From assembly GCA_002455375.1 (NCBI GenBank), contig DKKR01000087.1, positions 530 to 23,158 on the forward strand: a stretch of DNA of 22,629 bases, given 5' to 3'. The notes beneath the pieces are model-generated. The model worked only from the letters and a program-made list of their open reading frames with translations. It searched no databases and was not told the DNA's origin. The position numbers were made by a program, and so were the translations under genes. Shown piece after piece: positions 1 to 6,742 of the stretch (its first letter is position 1; every line of letters starts with the position of its first letter). The stretch is from Bacteroidetes bacterium UBA6661. GTDB taxonomy: Bacteria; Bacteroidota; Bacteroidia; AKYH767-A; OLB10.

Positions 1-914
1 TTGTGTGGCGTTAAAGTAATGGCGATGTCAGTTGGTTGTGTGATGGCTTGCGTTTTAGTAGCTGTACAACCGGAAGAATCAGTAACAGTCACGGTATAAG
101 TTCCTGCAGCAATGTTAACGATGTCCTGAGTGGTAGCAGCATTACTCCACAAATAGGTAACAGGGCCATTGGCATCATTTACATGAACATAAATACTTCC
201 AGTACTTTGCCCAAAACATGTAACATTAAATGCAGAGTCGAGCACTACAGACGGTTGAGTACTTGCACCAACAGTAAAACTATCAACCTTTGTACATAAA
301 TTCTGATCAGTAACTGTTAGTGTATAAACGCCTGATGAAAGAATGTTAAGATCTTCTGTTGTGTTTGAATTGGACCATAAATATCCATAAGGTGAAATGC
401 CTCCAGAAATTGAGGCATCAATCATTCCGTTAATCAATCCACAAGAAGTATTCGTAATTGTTGCTGTAATTTTTATTTCATCAGGCTCATGAACGGTATC
501 ATTGGCAAAAACTGAAGTACAATTATTCAAATCTGTAATTGTCAAAGTATAAACTCCGGCAATCAAACTTGATATATCTTCATTCGAGCTGCTATTTGAC
601 CATTGAAAACTATAGTTTGGGACACCGCCTGCAACTGAAATATTAATGCTTCCATTATTTAACCCAAAACATGTTACGTCCTGAATTGAAACTGCACTTC
701 TTGTAATAGCATCAGGTTCAGTAAGAGAATAAGTTTCAATTGTTGTATCGTTGGCAACATCAACAACAGTTACAGTATAAGTTCCTGCTGTTAATCCGCT
801 AATATCTTCTGTTGTTGCACCATTGCTCCATTGAATATTAAAAGGGCCGCTACCATTAACTGTCAAATCAATTTGACCATCACTAAAGCCATTGCAACTG
901 ATGTTGTAACCGTT
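1..914 (-). repeat. Array of four SprB repeats (protein-level)
   Basis: Four successive modules each start with a Cys-containing strand (ISCNG, VTCFG, TSCGL, VTCFG) and contain a W-S-N core. Copies 2-4 carry a second Cys after the T-x-T-D strand (N-N-C, N-L-C, S-G-C); the first copy lacks it. The array continues past the left edge. The units are diverged at the DNA level, so this is an old protein repeat and not a recent tandem duplication. Confidence 0.75.
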
Positions 915-1082
915 ATAGTTTGAAAATGAAGCAGAAAGTACAGGTTGCGCAAAGCCCTCAGTTGCACCCGACAACAATAACAGGAGGAATAAACTTAAAT
1001 AATAAAATCTGAATATGTTGGTTTTCAGGTTTTTACAAAAAGATTTCTGGCTTATTTCCATAAATAGGTAAAAGCGGTGCAT
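1..1082 (-). CDS. SprB-repeat secreted surface protein, N-terminal part (runs off left edge)
   Basis: The frame is open from an ATG at 1082 to the window edge, giving at least 360 residues with the C-terminus missing. A hydrophobic segment around residues 29-39 followed by G-F-A-Q near residue 46 looks like a signal peptide. After it come four copies of a module of about 70 residues with the pattern W-S-N-(G/S/A)-x-(T/S)-(T/N)-(E/Q)-D, then A-G-x-Y-T-(V/L)-T-(V/I)-x-D and, in copies 2-4, a Cys. This is the SprB repeat found in Bacteroidota gliding and adhesion proteins, which normally leave the cell by the type IX system. An in-frame ATG at 1061 is an alternative start that shortens the N-region. 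The gene is divergent from the VWA gene at 1192. The family is clear, but the role (adhesin, gliding or other) cannot be decided without the C-terminus. Confidence 0.85.
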   Translation of the reverse strand, partial: MHRFYLFMEISQKSFCKNLKTNIFRFYYLSLFLLLLLSGATEGFAQPVLSASFSNYNGYNISCNGFSDGQIDLTVNGSGPFNIQWSNGATTEDISGLTAGTYTVTVVDVANDTTIETYSLTEPDAITRSAVSIQDVTCFGLNNGSINISVAGGVPNYSFQWSNSSSNEDISSLIAGVYTLTITDLNNCTSVFANDTVHEPDEIKITATITNTSCGLINGMIDASISGGISPYGYLWSNSNTTEDLNILSSGVYTLTVTDQNLCTKVDSFTVGASTQPSVVLDSAFNVTCFGQSTGSIYVHVNDANGPVTYLWSNAATTQDIVNIAAGTYTVTVTDSSGCTATKTQAITQPTDIAITLTPH

Positions 1083-1102
1083 GAATTTTAAAGTTCTCGA
1101 GC

Positions 1103-1110
1103 CAAAAATA
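1103..1110 (-). promoter_or_regulatory. Candidate -7 promoter box for the SprB-repeat gene
   Basis: The minus strand reads TATTTTTG, a perfect match to the Bacteroidota -7 consensus TAnnTTTG, about 20 nt before the ATG at 1082. No convincing TTTG -33 element lies 19-21 nt further upstream, so this is a candidate only. A box this close to the ATG would leave a very short leader. Using the ATG at 1061 gives a more usual leader length. Confidence 0.35.
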
Positions 1111-1191
1111 GAAAAATCCGCTTATATGATTATGAATTTGGTAAAAAAACAATGTAATAACTACCGATTTTTCTTCGATTTTAGTTTTTAA

Positions 1192-2406
1192 ATGAATATA
1201 ACTTTAATGCATAATTTCCGTACAAAAGGAACAACATCATACACAATGAACTCTTTAAAATCCATCATTAGCTTTAGTATTTTAACAATACTGCTGATTT
1301 TCGTTTCGGCTGATGGTCAATCACAACAAATTAACAATACAAGTACAAAGCCTCGTCAGGTTGATGTGGTAATTTGTATGGACCTTAGCGGTAGTACCAA
1401 CGGCTTGCTTGATAATTTTAGAGACAAAATGTGGGATATTATCAATCAATGGCAGATGTTTACTCCCAAACCTGTGATTAGAATAGGGTTGATTGGTTTT
1501 TCAAGATATTCCTTTCATGATGGCAGTGGGTACATAAAAGTCATTTCTGATTTAACAGATGACTATGATGCACTTTCACAAAAAATGTTCGACATACAAC
1601 CTTATGTAGAGAACGGAATTCAGTTTGTGGGTGCAGCTATAGGTTCAGGAGTTAACGATATGTCCTGGAGTGAGAAACCTGATGCTGTTAAAATGATGTT
1701 TGTAATGGGTAATGGTTATGTCAACCTTGGAAGGTTTGATTTCAGGGCTCAGTGTGAAACAGCAGTGAAAAATAATATTGAAATTCATACAGTTTATTGT
1801 ATTAAAAATGACAAACAAATGCGTCAGCGTGAATTGCCGGGATGGGAAGAGATAGCAAAGCTGACCGGAGGACAAGCGTTTCAGGTTTTTGTAAACAACA
1901 GAGCACCACTTATCAAGGAAAAGGTAAATGTGATGGCATTAGCTTCATTAAACGATTCATTGAATAAAACTTTTATACCTTACGGCAAAACCGGAGTTGA
2001 GCGTCTGAAACTTATGCTTAAAGCTGATGACCATGCAGTGCGTTCCTATGAAGCTTATTTTTATTCTAGATTAAAATTCAAACTCAGCGACCACTACACT
2101 TCACAAATGCTAATGTGGGATGTGACGCAATACAAAGAAGAATATCCACAATCACGCCTTGCGGCAGTTAGACAATCTGTAAAGTCAAATAATGAATCTT
2201 CAATTGATTTGGAGCTGCTTGCAAAAGAATTTGTAGAAAAAAGAAACAGCCTGCGTGCATCAATCAATGCATTGTTCCCATTGGGCGAAGAGTTAAGAAT
2301 CCATAACGAAGCGGTTGCCAAAGAATATGAACTTGAAAACAGGTTAGATAAAACAATGGTGCGTGCCTATTCACAAACACTTATTAAGTCAGGCTTTAAA
2401 GAATAA
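1192..2406 (+). CDS. Secreted von Willebrand factor A (VWA) domain protein
   Basis: The product is 404 residues from the first ATG. A better start may be the ATG at 1246 (Met19), because the signal peptide (MNSLKS, then a hydrophobic stretch to about residue 39) begins there. A VWA fold follows at about residues 58-240. Its first metal-binding (MIDAS) motif is D64-L-S-G-S68, preceded by the strand VDVVICM. The later strand that usually ends in T-D-G reads V-M-G-N-G here, so that part of the metal site looks altered. The C-terminal 150 residues are charged and probably helical, and I recognise no family in them. VWA domains usually bind protein ligands. The product is likely periplasmic or surface-exposed. 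It is divergent from the SprB-repeat gene; the next gene on this strand starts 228 bp downstream. Confidence 0.75.
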   Translation: MNITLMHNFRTKGTTSYTMNSLKSIISFSILTILLIFVSADGQSQQINNTSTKPRQVDVVICMDLSGSTNGLLDNFRDKMWDIINQWQMFTPKPVIRIGLIGFSRYSFHDGSGYIKVISDLTDDYDALSQKMFDIQPYVENGIQFVGAAIGSGVNDMSWSEKPDAVKMMFVMGNGYVNLGRFDFRAQCETAVKNNIEIHTVYCIKNDKQMRQRELPGWEEIAKLTGGQAFQVFVNNRAPLIKEKVNVMALASLNDSLNKTFIPYGKTGVERLKLMLKADDHAVRSYEAYFYSRLKFKLSDHYTSQMLMWDVTQYKEEYPQSRLAAVRQSVKSNNESSIDLELLAKEFVEKRNSLRASINALFPLGEELRIHNEAVAKEYELENRLDKTMVRAYSQTLIKSGFKE

Positions 2407-2426
2407 GAATTGAATTTGTTCTTATT
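2402..2426 (+). terminator. Possible weak hairpin at the end of the VWA gene
   Basis: A perfect 8-bp inverted repeat, AATAAGAA (2402-2409) and TTCTTATT (2419-2426), with a 9-nt loop overlaps the stop codon of the VWA gene. A second pair, ACCGGTT (2431-2437) and AACCGGT (2475-2481), lies just downstream. The first stem is nearly all A/T and no T-run follows, so terminator function is doubtful. Confidence 0.25.
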
Positions 2427-2550
2427 GAATACCGGTTTTATTCATTTGAAAATTATGTTTCCTATAGCTGATTCAACCGGTTAATTTGCGTTGATGTTGT
2501 TTTTAAATTACTAATCATTCAATTTATTTTTTCTCTCATTTGATAACATT

Positions 2551-2558
2551 TAATTTTG
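2551..2558 (+). promoter_or_regulatory. Candidate -7 promoter box for the helicase-nuclease gene
   Basis: TAATTTTG matches the TAnnTTTG consensus exactly and lies 76 nt before the TTG start at 2635. No TTTG is seen at the expected -33 distance. The rest of the 228-bp gap (2407-2634) holds only the inverted repeats listed separately and no plausible ORF. Confidence 0.3.
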
Positions 2559-2596
2559 AATGTAATTCAATCATTTTGATTACATCATAAAAATCA

Positions 2597-2640
2597 TCCC
2601 AAATTCTTAAATTTGAAAACTCATAAAAAGTATTTTGGGA
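2597..2640. promoter_or_regulatory. Inverted repeat TCCCAAA / TTTGGGA overlapping the TTG start
   Basis: TCCCAAA at 2597-2603 is complementary to TTTGGGA at 2634-2640, with a 30-nt gap between them. The right arm covers the TTG start codon of the helicase gene. In the mRNA this pairing could hide the start; as DNA it could be an operator. The arms are short and the region is AT-rich, so chance is a real alternative. Confidence 0.25.
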
Positions 2641-5600
2641 AATCTGAAAATATATCAATCGTCAGCAGGGTCGGGTAAAACATACACACTTGTTAAAGAG
2701 TATTTGTTGCTTGTTTTAAAATCACCTGCTGCTTTAAAAGGAACGCTTGCCGTTACGTTTACCAATGCTGCAACCGGTGAGATGAAAGAAAGACTCATCC
2801 TTGCTTTATGGCAACTGGCTACCGGTCGGAATGAAAAACTGAAATCAGATTTAGCTTCATCACTTGGAACATCCTTTAATATAGAACAAGCAGCAGCAAA
2901 GGTTTTAAGTTATGCTATACATCATTATACTGATATTTCCATTAGTACTATTGATAGTTTTTTTCTGAACATCACCCGTTCCATTGCATATGAATCGAGA
3001 CTGCCTGGCAGATATGAAATTGATTTAAATACAGAACCTGCCATAGACTTTATGGTTCAGAATATTTTGCATGCTGCCGGAACAGATGTTGATATTACCA
3101 ATTGGCTTATTGATTTTGCAATGCACAGAGTGGATAGCAATAAGGGTTGGAATATGCAGGGTGAACTGAAGACCATTGCTAAAGAAGTTTTTAAGGATCA
3201 CATTAGAGTTAAATTTGAAACAGATGTACTTGCCGACACATCGGTGATTAATGAAGTAAGGGGTTTGCATGCAGCTATCTGGAATAAAATGTCAGGAATG
3301 GCAAAAAAATTCTTAGAGATAGCAAATTCAGTAGGAGCAGAGTCAAAAGATTTTTACTTTGGTGAAAAAGGATTTTATTCTTTAATAAAAAAAATAGCCG
3401 CAAAGGAACATCCTAAAGATAATACTATCAATCTGCGGACATGGCAGATTCTTGATCGTAAAAATGTGTTTGCAGATAAAGCTCATGATTTTCTTAAACA
3501 AGATCAGAACCTGAATAGCGAATTGTTGGGCATAGTAAGGCAAATAGTTGACTGTTATGTAGAAAGCGTTGAACAACTATTGTCTGCTGAAGTTGTTACA
3601 ACAAATATTTACCAGGCCGTAATTCTTAAATATCTGTTTCGGCAGTTAAAAGTTTATCGCAAGGATCATCAGATGCTGCTCATGAGTGATGTGGGTAAAA
3701 TATTGAACTCAATTATCGGGGACAATGACACACCATTTATTTATGATAAGGCTGGCAACAAGTACAGAAATTTTTTGATTGATGAGTTTCAGGATACGTC
3801 ACAAGTGCATTGGAAAAATTTGTTGCCATTGCTAATTAATAGTTTGGCGGAACAACATCAGGTTCTTACTGTTGGTGATGGTAAGCAATCAATTTATCGT
3901 TGGCGGGGAGGAGATATGAATCTTCTTTTGAATGAAGTGGAAAGCACGCTAAAGAATCATGCAAATAGTACAGATGTATTTCGGTTAGATTCTAATTTTC
4001 GTTCATCTGTATCCGTAGTTGAGTTTAATAATATTTTTTTTAGCGCAATAAGTGAAATCATTTCTACTGACTCACAACAATCACAATTGCTGAAGGCAGC
4101 ATATCAGGAAAATACAGTACATCAAATTGCAAAGCGTAGTGATGAAAGGGGTTTTGTATCTATTGAACTATTCACAAAAGATGAATCGTATTCTGAGTTA
4201 CATTATCCTGAATATTTTAGTGCTGCCGATAAGGTGATTGCATCACATACGCTAAGTTACATACAAAGCCAGATTGAAAAAGGATATAAGCCTGGAGATA
4301 TTGCATTGCTTGTCAGAAGTAATATAAATGGAAACAAGTTGGCAGACTTTTTAGTTTTGAATGGTTACAAGAATATTAATTCACGCGATTCACTATTGAT
4401 TTGCCATGCACCGCAAATCAGGTTTCTGATAAATTGTCTTAGACTCAATGCTGATAATGAAAATCAGGTAGCAGAGAAGTCTATTTTGTATTTTGTGTCA
4501 AAACATCTGCAAATGGAAACTAAGGTAATTGAAACTTGTATTGAAAAGTATGTAAAGCATAGTAAGCTTTATTCGCTAACAGAATTTTGTACACAGGTAA
4601 TAAATAAATTCGGATTAAATAAGCAACCTGATGCATACCTGCAATGTTTTGAAGATTTGATTTTTCAAAAATCAAATAAAGGGATTAATACTGTTGCTGA
4701 GTTTCTTGATTGGTGGGATGTGGAGTCCAATCAAAATAAAATTTCAGTGCAGGTTCCTGCTGATGAAAATGCTCTTACCATTATCACTATTCATAAGTCT
4801 AAAGGATTACAGTTCCCCATAGTAATCATTCCATATGCAGATTGGGATTTAAATAGTAGTAAAGGTTTGATATGGATAAGAAGTGATGTTTCACCGTTCG
4901 ACAAATTAGGTGCATTTCCTGTCTTGCCTTCAAAAAAGTTATTAAATACTTATTTTAGAGAGGCTTATATTCTTGAAAACAGAGGAAAGGTATTAGAAGA
5001 AATAAATACACTTTATGTTGCATGTACCAGGGCAGAAGATAAATTATTTATTCTGATTTCGGATAGTGGAAAAGAAAGTGAGGACGGTATTAGTAAAGTC
5101 AATACATTAATTAAGTCGGCAATAATTAATGCTGATACTGTTAACTCAGTTTTGACAAAAGCAAGTGATACTGTTTTCACCTTGGGAGTTGATTCTAAAT
5201 ATATACATAAGCGAAAGAAGGCAGCAGACGTGCCTGATAGTTTTACTCATAAGGAACTGATAAATTATTATGCAAGAGAAAACAGGATAAGCACCGGATT
5301 CAAAATTAAAAAATTTGCTGAACAAAGTAAAAGCCGACTCATTGGAATTAAAGTACATGAGTTGCTGGCTGATTTTCGCAGTGAAGCTGATCTTGAAAAA
5401 ATAGAAAATCATTTAAGTAACCTTCAGATACCTGATGAAGAAAAGAATGAGTTGTTGAATGGAGTTAAGGCTACCTGCAAATTTCTCTCTGAAAAGAAAT
5501 GGGTTAGCCCATACTATCAAATTTATAATGAACATGAAATGGCAGATGCAGAAGGAAATATTTTAAGACCGGACAGGCTTATGCTTGAAGGGGATAAGGC

Positions 5601-5748
5601 TATAGTTGTTGATTACAAAACAGGCGCAATTGAAGCTGATCACGTTCATCAGATAGCTAATTACAAAGAAGTATTGCAAGATGCAGGCTTCAAAGTTGTA
5701 AAGACTTTTTTATATTATCTGGAAAAGAAAGAATTAATTGAGGCCTAA
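2635..5748 (+). CDS. AddA/RecB-like UvrD-family helicase with C-terminal PD-(D/E)XK nuclease
   Basis: This is a superfamily 1A DNA helicase-nuclease of 1037 residues, the type that processes double-strand break ends for recombination. Motifs seen in order: Walker A A11-G-S-G-K-T16; motif Ia around 40-54 (FTNAATGEM); motif II D383-E-F-Q-D387; motif III G414-D-G-K-Q-S419; motif IV around R450-S458 (SNFRSS); motif V around 718-727 (THKSKGLQ-like); motif VI 794-802 (YVACTRAED). The nuclease domain follows with H908, D980 (RPDRL) and D993-Y-K995, then Q and Y in HQIANY. All key residues are intact. An in-frame stop at 2614 leaves no upstream ATG. The only fitting start is the TTG at 2635, because Bacteroidota homologues begin almost at Walker A. 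The usual partner AddB is not beside it. It ends 7 bp from the convergent PAS-like gene. Confidence 0.9.
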   Translation: MGNLKIYQSSAGSGKTYTLVKEYLLLVLKSPAALKGTLAVTFTNAATGEMKERLILALWQLATGRNEKLKSDLASSLGTSFNIEQAAAKVLSYAIHHYTDISISTIDSFFLNITRSIAYESRLPGRYEIDLNTEPAIDFMVQNILHAAGTDVDITNWLIDFAMHRVDSNKGWNMQGELKTIAKEVFKDHIRVKFETDVLADTSVINEVRGLHAAIWNKMSGMAKKFLEIANSVGAESKDFYFGEKGFYSLIKKIAAKEHPKDNTINLRTWQILDRKNVFADKAHDFLKQDQNLNSELLGIVRQIVDCYVESVEQLLSAEVVTTNIYQAVILKYLFRQLKVYRKDHQMLLMSDVGKILNSIIGDNDTPFIYDKAGNKYRNFLIDEFQDTSQVHWKNLLPLLINSLAEQHQVLTVGDGKQSIYRWRGGDMNLLLNEVESTLKNHANSTDVFRLDSNFRSSVSVVEFNNIFFSAISEIISTDSQQSQLLKAAYQENTVHQIAKRSDERGFVSIELFTKDESYSELHYPEYFSAADKVIASHTLSYIQSQIEKGYKPGDIALLVRSNINGNKLADFLVLNGYKNINSRDSLLICHAPQIRFLINCLRLNADNENQVAEKSILYFVSKHLQMETKVIETCIEKYVKHSKLYSLTEFCTQVINKFGLNKQPDAYLQCFEDLIFQKSNKGINTVAEFLDWWDVESNQNKISVQVPADENALTIITIHKSKGLQFPIVIIPYADWDLNSSKGLIWIRSDVSPFDKLGAFPVLPSKKLLNTYFREAYILENRGKVLEEINTLYVACTRAEDKLFILISDSGKESEDGISKVNTLIKSAIINADTVNSVLTKASDTVFTLGVDSKYIHKRKKAADVPDSFTHKELINYYARENRISTGFKIKKFAEQSKSRLIGIKVHELLADFRSEADLEKIENHLSNLQIPDEEKNELLNGVKATCKFLSEKKWVSPYYQIYNEHEMADAEGNILRPDRLMLEGDKAIVVDYKTGAIEADHVHQIANYKEVLQDAGFKVVKTFLYYLEKKELIEA

Positions 5749-5755
5749 ATGCTAC

Positions 5756-6154
5756 CTATTTTCTATGCCAACGGTTGACAAATTCTGTGACCATTGGTTT
5801 AGTTCTATTTTGAGGAAGATTGATCGGTTTGTTCAACCTTTCTTTAAAATGAACATAATTGTCTGAAATCATCCATGATATGGTTATTTCATTCATTTCT
5901 TCATGCCTAACAAAAACAAAGTCACAAATACTTTTGAAGTTAGCAAATGAGAATGCTATGCAAGGAACAAAAAACGGTTCATTGCCTTTTGCAAGATTTC
6001 TGATTTCAGGTTCATAGCAATTCAGCAGAGGAAATTGTTTCATAATGTTTTTGCCTATCAAATCACTTGCCTGAAAAATTGTGTCACAGCTTTTAAGAAT
6101 GTTGCCATAGTTATCAAAAATTATAATCTGGCTTTTGCTGTGAACGTTTTTCAT
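5756..6154 (-). CDS. Small PAS-like protein coupled to the GTPase
   Basis: The product is 132 residues with no signal peptide or membrane segment. The N-terminal part (I-I-I-F-D-N-Y-G-N-I, then a helix ending D-L-I-G-K-N-I) and the later strands with I-S-W-M-I-S-D-N resemble a PAS sensor fold of about 105 residues. This is inference from pattern, not a firm hit. The last 20 residues are basic and probably disordered. Its ATG comes one base after the TGA of the GTPase gene (TGATATG), so the two are almost certainly translated together and probably act together. From memory, Ras-like GTPase plus small PAS gene pairs also occur in other Bacteroidota. Confidence 0.6.
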   Translation of the reverse strand: MKNVHSKSQIIIFDNYGNILKSCDTIFQASDLIGKNIMKQFPLLNCYEPEIRNLAKGNEPFFVPCIAFSFANFKSICDFVFVRHEEMNEITISWMISDNYVHFKERLNKPINLPQNRTKPMVTEFVNRWHRK

Positions 6155-6155
6155 A

Positions 6156-6671
6156 TCAGTAGATTTTGATTTTTTGATAGAAGGGTTCGCTCAGTAAATC
6201 AGCAGCTATCGTTTGAAACATTTCAGTAATCATGAAATTGTTTTTTGCTGATGTAAAAAAGGTTCTGTAACAGTCGAACTGAGTAAAGAAATCGCTACAG
6301 TCAAGATTTATATTTGATTCAATTTTGTTACAGGTTAAATAAACAGGCGTTCCGGGAAGAAATTTTTGATAGTGACTAATCCATGCATCAAGATCTGAAA
6401 ATGTTGATGGTTTGTTTACATCAACTACATGTATCAAGGCATCTGTTCCAAGGTAATATGACTTGAATGATTTTAGATTCGACACACTTCCGGGTGCTGT
6501 CCAGATTACAAGATTGACTTTTCTTTTGTTTATTGCCAATTCCTTTCTTGCAATACATAATTGATTGTCTTCTGAATAGGAGTGATGAAATCTGTTATTC
6601 ACCAATCGGTTCACAATAGAACTTTTGCCGCATTGGCTATATCCTGTTATGAGTATTTTTTTATTCTGCAT
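6156..6671 (-). CDS. Ras-like small GTPase with degenerate motifs
   Basis: The product is 171 residues, the normal size of one Ras/Rab-type G domain. The P-loop G10-Y-S-Q-C-G-K-S17 is intact. G5 is T140-S-A-K143, also intact. Other motifs depart from the family. The G3 position (D-x-x-G) reads T58-A-P-G61, so the magnesium-binding Asp is lost. G4 reads N115-K-I-E118 instead of N-K-x-D. Switch I (Y32-S-E-D-N-Q) lacks the expected Thr. It may still bind nucleotide, but hydrolysis and switching by the usual mechanism are doubtful. The gene starts 71 bp after the giant PKD gene on the same strand and is coupled to the PAS-like gene. A cytoplasmic regulatory role, perhaps in polarity, motility or surface-protein control, is inference. 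Confidence 0.75.
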   Translation of the reverse strand: MQNKKILITGYSQCGKSSIVNRLVNNRFHHSYSEDNQLCIARKELAINKRKVNLVIWTAPGSVSNLKSFKSYYLGTDALIHVVDVNKPSTFSDLDAWISHYQKFLPGTPVYLTCNKIESNINLDCSDFFTQFDCYRTFFTSAKNNFMITEMFQTIAADLLSEPFYQKIKIY

Positions 6672-6742
6672 GCCGATTGTTTATAGTGTTTATATGCAAA
6701 TGCGAGAAAAAGGTTGCAGAATTTTGTTTGAACTTCTGAAAA

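Noticed and set aside
36..299. Plus-strand ORF of 87 codons
   Set aside because: It is antisense to the SprB-repeat gene, whose minus-strand frame shows clear repeat structure. The plus-strand product has low complexity and no recognisable fold.
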